NCBI RefSeq assembly: GCF_011758805.1
Contig: NZ_JAANOW010000006.1
Span: 7,083 to 71,082 of the forward strand
Direction: 5' to 3'
Source of the DNA: Mycolicibacterium fluoranthenivorans
Lineage (GTDB): Bacteria; Actinomycetota; Actinomycetes; Mycobacteriales; Mycobacteriaceae
DNA length: 64,000 nucleotides
In this document: in pieces, positions 31,370-41,127 of the stretch
Position numbering within the stretch: position 1 is the stretch's first letter
Layout of the letters: each line of letters begins with the position of its first letter
The notes under the pieces: generated by a model
The model's input: only the letters and a program-made list of their open reading frames with translations
Databases searched by the model: none
Told to the model about the DNA's origin: nothing
Translations under genes and position numbers: made by a program

Positions 31370-32359
31370 TTAGGCGGTCTGCTCGTCGCTGGTGCGCAGC
31401 TGGCTGCCGACATACATCGACACCGCTGCGACGAACGCCAGTACGCCGCCGCCGACGACGGCGGTCAGCATCCGCAGCTGGCGGCTGTGATCGGGGGTGG
31501 TCACGGCGACGGCCGGTGCCGAGGCGGGCGCGGCGGCGGTGCCGACACCGGGGATGGCCATCAGCTTGGCGGTGCGTGGCACGAACAGGGCGGGCGCCGG
31601 CAGACTGATGCCGGACCCGCCACCTGCGGCCATCGCGGACCGGGCGCCGACGACATGCAACCGGCGGTGCGCGCCGGCATTGGTCAGGGCGGCGCCGCGG
31701 GCAAACGCCAACGCCGCGTTCTGCGGAATGGTCACCTGGGTGGACAGCGTCGAATTGAGTTCTCCGGCAAGCATTCCTGTGAGCACGCCAGCGGAGCCGG
31801 CGGCGTACACCGCGACCTCATCGGCTTCGGCGGCACACTCGGCGCAGGCCCCGCGCACCGACAACGCCAATTGGCGGTGATCAGCGGCGTCCACCACGCG
31901 GCTACGCATCCGGCGCACACCGCCGGCGGCGTGCATGACGGCGATATAGGCCACCGGTGCCTGGGTGCCTTCGATCAGGCACGCGGCGGCGCAGCTCTCC
32001 CCGGCTGCCGAGGCCATCTGCTCGACGAAGGTCTCGGCGGCGTCACACCCTGTGATGGCAACGACATTCGGCAGCCCGACCTCGCCGAGTGCCTCTATCA
32101 GCAAATCGGCGTCCTCGGCGGCGTCGTCGGTCCACGTGACGGCGATTCGTTCGACGTGGTGCCCGTTGGCGGCGGCGACACCGTAGGTTCCGAGTACCGC
32201 GTTGACGATATGTTCTGTGACAGTGGCACTTTCGACTCCGCCACTGCGATCGACATCAAAGATGTCCTGATCGATGAGATCGCCGCCCCCGCCGGATCCC
32301 TCGACCAGAACCAAGCGAACGCTGTCGACCGTCAGCGCTATTCCAAGCACGACGTCCAT
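31370..32359 (-). CDS. DUF7159-like protein, ends in a premature stop
   Basis: A 329-residue mycobacterial protein with the family N-terminus MDVVLGIALTVDSVRLVLVE and an actin/hexokinase-like ligand-binding look; one membrane helix lies near the C-terminus (MLTAVVGGGVLAFVAAVSMY). Function is unknown. ATG 32359 matches the family start; a GTG at 32365, better spaced from AGGGA, is the alternative. It ends at TAA 31370-31372, after which the same frame stays open to 30608. It lies 201 bp downstream of embC on the same strand, inside the embC-embA gap. Confidence 0.75.
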   Translation of the reverse strand: MDVVLGIALTVDSVRLVLVEGSGGGGDLIDQDIFDVDRSGGVESATVTEHIVNAVLGTYGVAAANGHHVERIAVTWTDDAAEDADLLIEALGEVGLPNVVAITGCDAAETFVEQMASAAGESCAAACLIEGTQAPVAYIAVMHAAGGVRRMRSRVVDAADHRQLALSVRGACAECAAEADEVAVYAAGSAGVLTGMLAGELNSTLSTQVTIPQNAALAFARGAALTNAGAHRRLHVVGARSAMAAGGGSGISLPAPALFVPRTAKLMAIPGVGTAAAPASAPAVAVTTPDHSRQLRMLTAVVGGGVLAFVAAVSMYVGSQLRTSDEQTA

Positions 32360-32407
32360 TACCACTGATTCCCTGTCTCATGTGTCCGTAAGCGGGGTGC
32401 GTGACGT

Positions 32408-32433
32408 CGTTGTCAGCAAACGTTGTCAGCAAA
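32408..32433. repeat. 13-bp direct repeat upstream of the DUF7159-like gene
   Basis: CGTTGTCAGCAAA occurs twice in perfect tandem. On the minus strand each copy contains CTGACA, close to a -35 hexamer. It lies 49-74 bp before the ATG, so it is a candidate regulator site or promoter part. Confidence 0.5.
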
Positions 32434-32556
32434 TCAACCGACGCACCAGAAGTGCGGTCCTCACTCCACGATAGCGGGCATGGCGGAGAGCGCCAGTTTC
32501 CTTACTGACCGCTTAAGGCGAGATAAGAAGACTGCCAAGGAAATACATGCCCGTGT

Positions 32557-32579
32557 CCCCCTAGGACGGCCGTAGGGGG
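32557..32579 (-). terminator. Hairpin at the embC stop codon
   Basis: CCCCCTA and TAGGGGG (7-bp perfect arms, 9-nt loop) straddle the embC stop (32561-32563). There is no T tract, so this is at best a weak or Rho-assisted terminator. It may mark the end of the aftA-embC unit. Confidence 0.4.
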
Positions 32580-35500
32580 GCCGGACTCCACAGTCCGCTG
32601 CGGGTCGCGGTACCCAGGTCGATGCGTGCCGCAACGGCATTGGCATAGAACGGCGTCAGTTGCTGCAGCGATCCCCAGTCGCGGAACCAGTCGTCCTTCA
32701 GGTACGTCGGTACAGGGTTGGCGCGCAGCAGCAATTCCGTGATGCCGAGCGGCCCGCCGCCGAGGTAATCCATCACGGGCGAGTTTGCCTCGGCGCCGAA
32801 ACGATCCGGCAGGATGCGCCACTTGGGCACCTCGGTGACGCCGTACTGATGCCCGAACGGGCGCTGGCAGGGGAATGCCAGACCGACCAGCCAGTCGAGC
32901 AGCACCGGATCCGAGGAACCGACGACGTCCTGCAAACTCCGCAACGTCGGGATCCGGGGCGGGGTGACCGCGATCCAGTGTTGTGGTGCCAGATCGTCAT
33001 CTGTGGCAACGAGGCGCACCTGGGTGGCCTCCGGCGGAATCGCCGACATGGGGGCACGCAGATTGCGCCACGCCGGTGCCGCGCCGACATCCGCGAAGCC
33101 GAGACTGCCGCCGGCGGTGCCCTTGGCGGCCTGCTCGTCGGTGGCCCACTGCACCACGACCTCGCCCGGATCGAACCGGCCCGCGGCGGCGACCACCAGC
33201 AGAGGGCCGCGCTCGCCGCGGGGCGGGAGCCGGTACCAGGAGGAGCGCAGCGCGGCCGGCTGCTGGGCGCCGGCGCGCCAGCTGCCCATCACCGGTGTGC
33301 GGGCCGGGTCGAGGTTGTAGGGCAGCCGCGCCCGCGATCCGTTCGCGCCGGCCGCGGCGGTGGTGCCGCCTTCGGTGCCGGGTTCACTGCCGGTGACGGG
33401 GCCGGTGTCGTTATCGGCGAAGTTCGTGCCGCCCGGTTGTTCCATCACCGGGTCGGCGGACACGTCGGCGGGGATCCCGCTCGGGCTGAAGTTCTGCGCG
33501 GTCACCCCGCCCAGCGCTTCGCCGACCGGCTTGTCGACAGGTACGAGCAGGCCGACGTTCGGATCCTGTTCGACCATCACGTCATCGGCCAGGCCGCAGG
33601 TCTTGCCGGTGAGGGCGTCCAGGTTCGACCGCCCCACCGACCATGCCGGGTACTGCTGGGTGACGCCCAGTGTCAGGGACAGCACCTCGAAGATCACCAC
33701 CGCCCAGGCCGCCACGGCCAGCGGAGCTTGGGTGAACCGGGCCCATGGCCGGGGCCGGTCCCGGCCGGAGAAGTGCAGCCACGCCGCGACCAACAGGGTG
33801 AGCACGGACAGCCCGAGCAGCATGGTGGTGAAGCCGAAGTGCCACTCCGGGAACTGATTCGACCACGGCACGCCGAAGTTCGAGACGTACCACCAGCCGT
33901 TCACGGTGGCGAAGGACAGCGCCGTCATGAACAACACCACGGCGGTGAAGATCGTCCGGTTGCGTTTGGAGCGCATGGCGGTGGCGGTCACCGCGACCGC
34001 GGCGAGCGCGCCCAGCGAACCGGCCAATCCGGCGAACACGCCGAAATGGTGCGTCCACTTCGTCGGGGTGAACATCATCGCCAGGAACGAGATGATGGTG
34101 ATACCGATGATGCGCCGCGCCGGTCCCATGGCGGTACCGGGAATCCTGCCCTTGCGCAAGGACATCGCTACCGAGATGACCAGTGCCAGAAGAAGAGTCA
34201 GCACGGCGAAGCGCCGGGCCACCGAGCCGTCCGGGCTGGTGGTGAACAACCGCTCGTACCTGATGTGCTCGTCGAACCAGCTCAGGCTGGGACCGACCAG
34301 GGACTTGAAGGTGCTGGCCTGGATCTCACCGGCCATCGTCTGGTCGCGGAAGATCAGCACGATCGTCACCGTGGCCGCGGCGGCGATCGGGGCCAGCAGG
34401 GCCCAGTGTCCGAAACGTGACGTGTGGGCAGCCACGATGGTTCGCAGCGGGCCGACCGCCACCAGCAGGGCGCCCACCGCGGCGATGCCGGTGGGGCCGG
34501 AGAACAGGGTCAGCGCGCCAATGATGATCGCGATGGCGACCGGCAGCAGCCGGCTGGTGGCTACCCCGCGTTCCACCGAACACCACGTCAGCAGGATGCC
34601 CAGGGCGATGATCGGTTCCGGCCGCAAGCCGTTGTTCAGCGGCAGCCAGAACGCCAGGAACATCGCCGCCGCCGTCCACGCGGCGGGCCGACTGTGCTTG
34701 ACCGCGTGGCCGAGGCGGGGGATCACCTCGCGGCTGATCAGCCACCAGCAGGCCAGTGCCATCAGCAGGGTCGGCAGCCGCACCCAGACGCTGGCAGTGG
34801 AGACGTGCGTCCACAGCGCGAGCAGGTCGTAATACCAGCCGAACGGCGCCTCCGGGGTGCCGAACCAGCGGTAGTAGTTCGCCATGTAGCCGGCATGCTC
34901 GGAGACGCGGGCCATGGTGAGGATGTAGCCGTCGTCGGAGGTGTTGGCGCCGACGAAATGCCACCACACCAGGAGCGCGCCGACCAGGCCGTCCAGCGCG
35001 GTCAGCGACCACCAGCGCTGCGGCAGGAACCGCCGGGTGGGTCTGCCGTCGGCGATGTCGAGGCGGTGCAGTGCGATCAGGGAGATCGACGTCAGGGCCA
35101 CCGCCATGATCATCGCCAGCATCTTCACCCAGGTCGGGGAGCTGCTGTAGCGGGAGTCGATGGTGGCCGAGAACGTCAGCCCCGGCGGGGCGGGGCCGGA
35201 CAGGTCGGTGAAGACGCCCACGATCTGCGGCCGGAAGTCATAGCCGCCCCGTTCGCCGCGCAGCGGTGCGCCCGGCTTGGCCGATCCTTCCTCGTCGGGT
35301 TCCTTTCGCAGGCCCACGAACTCTCCGGTGACCTTGTCGGCATGCGCGGTGAAGGTGATCCGCTCGCAGGCCGGGCTGAGGACCTGGGTCAGCGGTGCGC
35401 TGACGACGGGCGTGTTGCGCACGATCATCAGCAGCTCGTCGCCGACCCGCTCGATGAGCAAGCCGCGGTCGACCGCCTTGGGTGCCTGCTTGGGCACCGT

Positions 35501-35779
35501 CGACAGCAGGATGTTCCGGCTGCCGGTCAGGCCTTCGGCGGCGCTGCAGGGGATCGAGATGTTCAGGTCGGTGGCGACGTACCCGATCAGCGGGGCGTCG
35601 ACGCTGGTGAGCGTGCCGTTCTGGGGCCAATTGAGCTGCGCGGTGGTCTGGGTGACGGGCAGAAAGGGTGTCGCCACCGCGAGCACGGTGCCCAGCAAGC
35701 CCGCAACGATGGCCACCAGCCGCGTAGATCGGTGGTTGGTCACGGATGGTGATGCTAACGGCACGGTCCCTGCGGCCAT
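32561..35779 (-). CDS. embC: Arabinosyltransferase EmbC
   Basis: A 1072-residue GT-C arabinosyltransferase that extends the arabinan of lipoarabinomannan. Visible: WPQNGTLTSVDAPLIGYVAT, the DDG motif in GANTSDDGYILTMARVSEHA, FTPTKWTHHFGVFAG, and a C-terminal carbohydrate-binding domain with SPVMDYLGGGPLGITELL, characteristic of EmbC over EmbA/B. ATG 35779 shares one base with the aftA stop (TGATG), so they are coupled. Unlike M. tuberculosis, embA does not follow; the next 5 kb hold three unrelated genes. Confidence 0.97.
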   Translation of the reverse strand: MAAGTVPLASPSVTNHRSTRLVAIVAGLLGTVLAVATPFLPVTQTTAQLNWPQNGTLTSVDAPLIGYVATDLNISIPCSAAEGLTGSRNILLSTVPKQAPKAVDRGLLIERVGDELLMIVRNTPVVSAPLTQVLSPACERITFTAHADKVTGEFVGLRKEPDEEGSAKPGAPLRGERGGYDFRPQIVGVFTDLSGPAPPGLTFSATIDSRYSSSPTWVKMLAMIMAVALTSISLIALHRLDIADGRPTRRFLPQRWWSLTALDGLVGALLVWWHFVGANTSDDGYILTMARVSEHAGYMANYYRWFGTPEAPFGWYYDLLALWTHVSTASVWVRLPTLLMALACWWLISREVIPRLGHAVKHSRPAAWTAAAMFLAFWLPLNNGLRPEPIIALGILLTWCSVERGVATSRLLPVAIAIIIGALTLFSGPTGIAAVGALLVAVGPLRTIVAAHTSRFGHWALLAPIAAAATVTIVLIFRDQTMAGEIQASTFKSLVGPSLSWFDEHIRYERLFTTSPDGSVARRFAVLTLLLALVISVAMSLRKGRIPGTAMGPARRIIGITIISFLAMMFTPTKWTHHFGVFAGLAGSLGALAAVAVTATAMRSKRNRTIFTAVVLFMTALSFATVNGWWYVSNFGVPWSNQFPEWHFGFTTMLLGLSVLTLLVAAWLHFSGRDRPRPWARFTQAPLAVAAWAVVIFEVLSLTLGVTQQYPAWSVGRSNLDALTGKTCGLADDVMVEQDPNVGLLVPVDKPVGEALGGVTAQNFSPSGIPADVSADPVMEQPGGTNFADNDTGPVTGSEPGTEGGTTAAAGANGSRARLPYNLDPARTPVMGSWRAGAQQPAALRSSWYRLPPRGERGPLLVVAAAGRFDPGEVVVQWATDEQAAKGTAGGSLGFADVGAAPAWRNLRAPMSAIPPEATQVRLVATDDDLAPQHWIAVTPPRIPTLRSLQDVVGSSDPVLLDWLVGLAFPCQRPFGHQYGVTEVPKWRILPDRFGAEANSPVMDYLGGGPLGITELLLRANPVPTYLKDDWFRDWGSLQQLTPFYANAVAARIDLGTATRSGLWSPAPLRPS

Positions 35780-37710
35780 CACCGTCGGATCGCCAGCGTG
35801 AACGGTCCGGCCGTCGAGACGTCCCAGCGTGGATCGTCGAACAGGGCCGAATTCAGCTCGACCTGGTAGCGCTTGACGTTGGGCTGATTCGGGTAGACAT
35901 CGGCCGCCAGCCGCAGGGTGTAGCTGTCCGGACCGCCGTGGCGCATCAGGAACACCGTGGGCGGTGTCCAGGGCAGTTGGTCGAGCGCACCGATCAACTG
36001 ATCCGGCTTGGTGAACAACGCCCAGCTCTCGATAGCCGCCGAACGCTCCTTGAACTGTGCCAGCGGATTCGCGTAGTGCGATGTGAGGCCCTGGAACCCG
36101 TAGTAGGGGTAGTACGACAGGAAGCTGTAGTCGGCGGTCAGCACCACGGTGTCGTGCGGGGGCCGGCCGGTGACCTGCTGGATGCGCGCGTCGATCTGGC
36201 GGTAGTACTGCTCGGAGCCGGGCGGCCGACGGTCGGCGCGCTGGCCGTAGCCGTCGGTGTCGGTGTAGGCGACATTGATGTCCGAGCGCAGCACATCCGG
36301 AACATCCTGGGTGAAGGTGATCGCGCCGATCGCGCCGATGGTTGCGGCGATGGCCACCACGTGCCGGCCGGGATGCTGGTAGCGCGCGGCGGCCGCCTGG
36401 GTCACCGCGATGAACCCGAACGCGCCCGCCGCGGCGAGCAGCACGCTCAGGGTGGGTTGCAGCCGGAACGACAACAGTGTGGTGCCCACCAGGGTGGTGA
36501 GCATCGACAGCAGTGACCATGCGTACACCGCGAGCACCGCGATGGTCAGTGCTGGGGCTGCATTCTCGTCGCGCAAGCGCTCATCGCCGGCCCGCGTCGA
36601 GCTGCGGGCGTACATCACCAGCCACACGGTGCCGAGCAGGCACAACGCCCCCAGCAGGGTGGTCTGGAACATCGGGAATGTCAGGACGGCAGCATCATTG
36701 GGTAGATAGTGCTGCGCGGTGCCCTTGTCGGCGGGCGTGCCTTTGGCGGCCGCCAGCAGGTACGGCGCCCAGCCGACGAGGGCGATCGCGCCGGAGATGA
36801 CGGCGATGACCGCCAAGCGCAGCAGAGGTTCGAGGGTGCGCCTGGAGATGGCCAGCAACAGCGCCATCAACGTGACGGTGAACGCGGCGTAACCCAGCAG
36901 CAGGGCGTAGCTGAGCGCCGCGGCGCCCAGCACGACCCCGACGCCGAGGACAGCGCCCCATCCGCCGTTTCTGCTACGGCCACCCAGTCCATTCCCCGGG
37001 TCGCTTCGCTCCAGCCCGCCGAGTCCGCTCCACGCCAGCACGAACGCGGGCGGCAACAGCACGGTGATGACGGCGGCGTAGGGCTCGGTGGAGGTGTAGG
37101 CGAGCGTGACGACAGCGGTGGCGGTGGTGACCACCAGCGCCGCCTCGAACCGGATCATCGCTTTCCACAGCACGAACGCGACCGCGATCGCGGCGGTGAT
37201 GGAGAGGATCGACCACGGCTTGTACATCTCCCAGGCCGGGGTGCCGGTGAGGGCGGCCAGGCGGCCGCCGATCCAGAACCAGCCGGGCGGGTAGAACGGC
37301 GGCAGCCCCTGGTAGGTCATGTCGTGCAGGGCCGGGCTGTCGGCCAGCCGGGTCAGGTATTCGGTGCGGAACTGCTGATCGACCGAGATGCCGAAGAGGT
37401 ACAGCTTGGTGGCCCCCAGCGGCATCGCCAGGGTGACCACCGATAGCGCCGAGAGCATGAACACGGCCGTGATCCGCGCCAGCACCCGTCGGCCCCGCCG
37501 CCACAGCAGCCCGGCGCCGAAGATCCCGGCCAGGCTGATGACCTGGCCCACGGTGGTCAGGGCGTGCAGCTGGTTCGACGAGTTGTACGCGGGCCATTCG
37601 ACGCGTCTGATCGCGATGAGGGCGACACCCGTCACCGCGGCCGACAGGATGACCGCGACCACCATCTGGCCGATCACCCGGGCCGGGCCGGCCAGCATGC
37701 TGGGTTTCAT
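35779..37710 (-). CDS. aftA: Arabinofuranosyltransferase AftA
   Basis: A 643-residue GT-C membrane enzyme that places the first arabinofuranose residue on galactan. The membrane core and C-terminal domain ([43 protein letters not shown]) match AftA. Two loops look expanded relative to the M. tuberculosis sequence as I recall it: [18 protein letters not shown] (DNA 36992-37022) and [12 protein letters not shown] (DNA 36565-36588). Both are encoded by dispersed repeats found elsewhere in the window. It starts right after a third repeat copy in the dprE2-aftA gap. Confidence 0.95.
   Translation of the reverse strand: MKPSMLAGPARVIGQMVVAVILSAAVTGVALIAIRRVEWPAYNSSNQLHALTTVGQVISLAGIFGAGLLWRRGRRVLARITAVFMLSALSVVTLAMPLGATKLYLFGISVDQQFRTEYLTRLADSPALHDMTYQGLPPFYPPGWFWIGGRLAALTGTPAWEMYKPWSILSITAAIAVAFVLWKAMIRFEAALVVTTATAVVTLAYTSTEPYAAVITVLLPPAFVLAWSGLGGLERSDPGNGLGGRSRNGGWGAVLGVGVVLGAAALSYALLLGYAAFTVTLMALLLAISRRTLEPLLRLAVIAVISGAIALVGWAPYLLAAAKGTPADKGTAQHYLPNDAAVLTFPMFQTTLLGALCLLGTVWLVMYARSSTRAGDERLRDENAAPALTIAVLAVYAWSLLSMLTTLVGTTLLSFRLQPTLSVLLAAAGAFGFIAVTQAAAARYQHPGRHVVAIAATIGAIGAITFTQDVPDVLRSDINVAYTDTDGYGQRADRRPPGSEQYYRQIDARIQQVTGRPPHDTVVLTADYSFLSYYPYYGFQGLTSHYANPLAQFKERSAAIESWALFTKPDQLIGALDQLPWTPPTVFLMRHGGPDSYTLRLAADVYPNQPNVKRYQVELNSALFDDPRWDVSTAGPFTLAIRR
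36565..36588 (-). repeat. Dispersed repeat B in aftA (DERLRDE peptide)
   Basis: CTCGTCGCGCAAGCGCTCATC here matches the 30-bp tandem unit in glfT1 at most positions, is read in the same frame and encodes DERLRDE against DERSREE in GlfT1. Confidence 0.6.
36992..37022 (-). repeat. Dispersed repeat A inside aftA (ERSDPG peptide)
   Basis: About 31 bp (TTCCCCGGGTCGCTTCGCTC then CAGCCCGCCGA) with the core GTCGCTTCGCTC at 37000-37011, nearly the same as copies at 37711 and 48384. On the coding strand it encodes ERSDPG in a loop of AftA. Confidence 0.8.
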
Positions 37711-37741
37711 TTCCCGGGTCGCTTCGCTCCTGCCCTCCGGA
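37711..37741 (-). repeat. Dispersed repeat A between dprE2 and aftA
   Basis: TTCCCGGGTCGCTTCGCTCC followed by TGCCCTCCGGA fills most of the 34-bp dprE2-aftA gap. The core lies at 37718-37729. It ends directly at the aftA ATG, so it could supply the GGAGGG/GGAGCG ribosome-binding signal on the minus strand. Confidence 0.8.
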
Positions 37742-37744
37742 ACA

Positions 37745-38524
37745 TCAGAAAGGCAGCTTGCGGAAGATCGGGCGCGGGATATGGCGCAGCACCGACATCA
37801 GCACGCGCACCTGCCCCGGTGCCCACACCAGGTCCTTACCCTTGGCTGCCGAGGTCACCGCGAGGTCGGCGACGTATTCCTTGTCGACCGTGAACGGGGC
37901 CTCCTTGGCGCCGGTGGCCTTCCAGTGCTCGAGCGTGGTGGTGGTGCGCACCTGTCCGGGCCGGATCACCAACACGTGAACACCGAACTCGCGCAGGGCT
38001 TCTCCCAGTCCCAGGTAGAAGCCGTCCAATCCGGCCTTGGTGGAGCCGTACACGAAGTTGGAGCGGCGCACCCGCTCGCCGGCCACCGACGACATGGCGA
38101 TGATCTGCCCGAAGCCCTGTGCACGCATCTTCTCGCCGATCAGCACACCCACCGACACCGCGGCGACATAGTTGATCTGGGCGGTCAGCACGGCCTTTGC
38201 CTGGTTCTGCCACAGCTCCTCGGCATCGCCAAGCACCCCGAAAGCGACCACCGCGACGTCGACATCGCCTTGGGCCCAAGCTGATTCGATCACCGCGGGA
38301 TGTGATGCGGTGTCCAGGGCATCGAAGTCGAGGTACTCGACCGACTTGGCCCCGGCGGCCTTCAGCTGCGCGATCGCGGCGTCGCGCTTCGGGGCGTTCG
38401 GCAGATCGGCCAGGATGATCCGGGCCTTCGCATTGCGCAGGTAGCGCTCGGCGATGGCCAGGGCGATCTCGGACGTTCCGCCCAGCAGCAGAACGGTCTG
38501 CGGGTTACCGGTGGCGTCGATCAT
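37745..38524 (-). CDS. dprE2: Decaprenylphosphoryl-2-keto-arabinose reductase DprE2
   Basis: A 259-residue SDR that reduces the keto intermediate made by DprE1 to decaprenylphosphoryl-arabinose, the only arabinose donor. It has an N-terminal cofactor-binding segment ([18 protein letters not shown]), catalytic Ser in AMSSVAGER and Tyr-Lys in YGSTKAGL. Start ATG 38524 lies 19 bp after the dprE1 stop, and aftA follows: the conserved dprE1-dprE2-aftA order. Confidence 0.96.
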   Translation of the reverse strand: MIDATGNPQTVLLLGGTSEIALAIAERYLRNAKARIILADLPNAPKRDAAIAQLKAAGAKSVEYLDFDALDTASHPAVIESAWAQGDVDVAVVAFGVLGDAEELWQNQAKAVLTAQINYVAAVSVGVLIGEKMRAQGFGQIIAMSSVAGERVRRSNFVYGSTKAGLDGFYLGLGEALREFGVHVLVIRPGQVRTTTTLEHWKATGAKEAPFTVDKEYVADLAVTSAAKGKDLVWAPGQVRVLMSVLRHIPRPIFRKLPF

Positions 38525-38543
38525 GTTCGCGGGGTGTGCCTTT

Positions 38544-39956
38544 CTACAGCAGTTCGAGACGGCGGGCCATATCGGAGGCGAAGACGCCCTGCGGATCTGC
38601 CTTGCGGCGCACGGCGATCCATTCGTCGACCCGGGGATACATCTTGTGGAAGTTCTCCGCGCTGACCCGGGAGTCCTTGGCGGTGTAGACGCGGCCGCCG
38701 AATTCCATGACGCGACTGTCGAGTTCGTTGAGGAATTCGTTGACGCCGGGTTTGTTGGGGAAGTCCATGGCCACGTTCCAGCCGGCCATCGGGAAGCTCA
38801 GCGGCGCCTTGTTACCGGGGCCGAACAGCTTGAACACGTTCAGTGCCGAGTAATGGCCCTGGGTCTGGATCCACCGGATGATCGCCTTGAAATCGTCCAG
38901 GGCGTTCGGCGGCACCAGGAACTGGTGCTGGGCGAAACCTGCTGGGCCATAGGCTTTTTGCCATCCAGTGGTGATGTCCAGCATATGGTAGAACTGCGTC
39001 AGGTTGACGATCTTGTTCTGGTAGTTGCCGCTCACCCGGTAGAACGCCTCGCCGACCATGCTCAGCGTGAACTTGTTCATCACACTGACCGGGAACAGGT
39101 TCGGTACCGCGGGCAGCTTCGGCGCGGTGAACTGCAGCGGGTTCGTGGCCAGCTTGGGCGGCAGTTGATCCAGCTTGGCCAGACTGCCGCGGCTGACCGC
39201 CGCGCGGCCGAGCTTCGGCGGCGGGTTGATCAGGTCGAACCACGCGCTGGAGTAGGTGTAGTTGTCCTCGCTGCCGTCCTGGTGCACCGCCACGGTCTCG
39301 TCGAGGTCCGCCGTGGCGATCCCGTCGGCGATGAAATAGGCCGTCTCGGTCCTGGTCATCGCGATGCGCGCACGGATGACGATGCCGGTCAGGCCGTTTC
39401 CGCCGATGGTGGCCCAGAACAGCGACCCGTCCTCGTCGCCGGGGCTGCCGGTGGGGGTCAGCGTGTGCACCTCACCGTCGGCCATCAACAGGTCGAGGGA
39501 CAGCACGTGGTTGCCGAAGCTGCCCGCGCTGTGATGGTTCTTGCCGTGGATGTCCGAGCCGATGGCGCCACCGACCGTGACCTGCCGGGTACCCGGCAGC
39601 ACCGGTACCCACAGGCCGAACGGCAGGGCGGCCTTCATCAGCTGATCCAGGCTCACCCCGGCGTCCACATCGGCGATCGCGGTCTCGGCGGACAGCGAGT
39701 GGATGCGGTTCACCCGCGTCATGTCGACGACGATGCCGCCGCCGTTGCAGGAGTGGTCGCCATAGGACCGGCCCAGGCCTCGGGCCACGATCCCGCGGCG
39801 CAGGTGGGACGGACTGGCGGACGAGGCGTCAGCCACCTGCCGCACGGCGGCGGCGATCACCTCGATGTCGGGGGTGGTCAGCACCTGCGCCACACTGGGC
39901 GCGGTCTGGCCGAACCCGGTGAGGGATCGCCGCGTGAGGGGGAGTTCGGTAGACAT
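38544..39956 (-). CDS. dprE1: Decaprenylphosphoryl-ribose 2'-oxidase DprE1
   Basis: A 470-residue VAO-type flavoenzyme that oxidises decaprenylphosphoryl-ribose, the first step of its epimerisation to the arabinose donor. FAD-binding motifs [13 protein letters not shown] and [20 protein letters not shown] are clear, and the C-terminus ends [11 protein letters not shown] as in M. tuberculosis. The benzothiazinone-target position (Cys387 in M. tuberculosis, WNIC) is alanine here: GWNVAMDFP, Ala396, codon 38769-38771. Other M. tuberculosis-like motifs are kept, so the enzyme should be active. Confidence 0.97.
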   Translation of the reverse strand: MSTELPLTRRSLTGFGQTAPSVAQVLTTPDIEVIAAAVRQVADASSASPSHLRRGIVARGLGRSYGDHSCNGGGIVVDMTRVNRIHSLSAETAIADVDAGVSLDQLMKAALPFGLWVPVLPGTRQVTVGGAIGSDIHGKNHHSAGSFGNHVLSLDLLMADGEVHTLTPTGSPGDEDGSLFWATIGGNGLTGIVIRARIAMTRTETAYFIADGIATADLDETVAVHQDGSEDNYTYSSAWFDLINPPPKLGRAAVSRGSLAKLDQLPPKLATNPLQFTAPKLPAVPNLFPVSVMNKFTLSMVGEAFYRVSGNYQNKIVNLTQFYHMLDITTGWQKAYGPAGFAQHQFLVPPNALDDFKAIIRWIQTQGHYSALNVFKLFGPGNKAPLSFPMAGWNVAMDFPNKPGVNEFLNELDSRVMEFGGRVYTAKDSRVSAENFHKMYPRVDEWIAVRRKADPQGVFASDMARRLELL

Positions 39957-39997
39957 ATCAGTGCCAGACGATACCGGTCCGGGCTACCGGGGCGGAT

Positions 39998-40423
39998 TTA
40001 CCTCAACCGGAATATCACCGCGCGCTGCACCGCGAAGTTGATGACGGTGGCGGTGCCCTGTGCGATGACGAATGCCACCGGGACCTGCCACGGCTGGCCG
40101 GCGAACTTCATGTAGAAGAGGTAGTTGATACCGACCTGCACCGCGTAGGTCAGCGCGTACAGGGCGATCACCGCGATGAATCGCGCCGTGCTCGGCGGGG
40201 CCTGGAAGGTCCACCGGCGGTTGATCAGGTACGCCGTGGTGGTGCCGGCGATGAAGCTCAGCGTCTTGGCCACGTTGACCTGCAGTCCCAGCTTGAGGAA
40301 CAGCACGTAGAGCCCGAAGTCGACACAGGCCGACAGCCCACCGGTGACCAGGAATCGCCAGGCTTGGGTGAGCAGGCTCAAAGGTGCGCCGCCCTGGACG
40401 GATCCGTCGGCTGTCTCGGCCAC
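39998..40423 (-). CDS. GtrA-family membrane protein (Rv3789-like)
   Basis: A 141-residue protein with four membrane helices and the GtrA motifs [16 protein letters not shown] and [11 protein letters not shown]. Its M. tuberculosis counterpart Rv3789 lies in the same place next to dprE1. It has been proposed as a decaprenylphosphoryl-arabinose flippase and alternatively as an anchor for arabinogalactan assembly. It lies 41 bp upstream of dprE1 and is probably first in the operon. Confidence 0.9.
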   Translation of the reverse strand: MAETADGSVQGGAPLSLLTQAWRFLVTGGLSACVDFGLYVLFLKLGLQVNVAKTLSFIAGTTTAYLINRRWTFQAPPSTARFIAVIALYALTYAVQVGINYLFYMKFAGQPWQVPVAFVIAQGTATVINFAVQRAVIFRLR

Positions 40424-40491
40424 CCGGGCAGCTTAGCGGCAGGACCCGGGGTCGCCCGCCCACGCCGGCGCAGGCGGTGCACCATGGTGAG

Positions 40492-41127
40492 GTGACGGAT
40501 CTGCTCGAGGCCTGGCGCGCCGTGCTGACGCGCCACACCGCGTCACCGGATGTGGGGGCCGTGGGGGAGGCGCTGCTGGCACGGTGGACCGAACCGCACC
40601 GCCGCTACCACGATCTGTCGCATCTGCGCGGAGTGCTCGCGGCCATCGACGAACTGACCAGCGGAGTCGACGCCGCAGATGTCGACATGGACGCCGTGCG
40701 AGTGGCCGCCTGGTACCACGACGCCGTGTACGCCGGTCAGCCCGATGACGAGGAGAACAGCGCGCTGCTGGCCGAAACGGATCTCACCGCGCTGGGGGCG
40801 GCGCCGGAGTTCGTGGCGGAGGTGGCCCGGTTGGTGCGGATGACCGTCGAACATGATCCCGCACCCCAGGACCGTAACGGGCAGGTGCTCTCCGATGCCG
40901 ACCTGGCCGTGCTGGGCCTTCCCCCGGCGGATTACCGGCGCAACACCGCCAAGGTGCGCGCCGAGTACGGCCACGTCGCCGACGGGGACTTTCGGGCCGC
41001 GCGGGTACGCGTCATCGGTTCGCTGCTGTCGGCGCCGTCCCTGTATCGCACCGAGCGGGGCCGCCGGCTGTGGGAGGACGCCGCACGGGCCAACATGTCC
41101 GCCGAACTGCGTGCGCTCAGCGACTGA
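40492..41127 (+). CDS. HD-domain protein
   Basis: A 211-residue cytosolic protein with HD-type metal-binding signatures: HRRYHDLSHL and AAWYHDAVYAG (HD pair), then a conserved acidic helix, as in the predicted metal-dependent phosphohydrolase family. Substrate unknown. GTG 40492 is the preferred start; GTG 40477 is an alternative, as no clear ribosome-binding site decides. It is divergent from the GtrA gene (68 bp) and its 3' end overlaps the MocR gene by 11 bp. Confidence 0.78.
   Translation: MTDLLEAWRAVLTRHTASPDVGAVGEALLARWTEPHRRYHDLSHLRGVLAAIDELTSGVDAADVDMDAVRVAAWYHDAVYAGQPDDEENSALLAETDLTALGAAPEFVAEVARLVRMTVEHDPAPQDRNGQVLSDADLAVLGLPPADYRRNTAKVRAEYGHVADGDFRAARVRVIGSLLSAPSLYRTERGRRLWEDAARANMSAELRALSD

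Noticed and set aside
27625..32560. Searched the embC-embA gap for an insertion sequence or integrative element.
   Set aside because: No transposase, integrase, tRNA target, terminal inverted repeats or target-site duplication could be seen.
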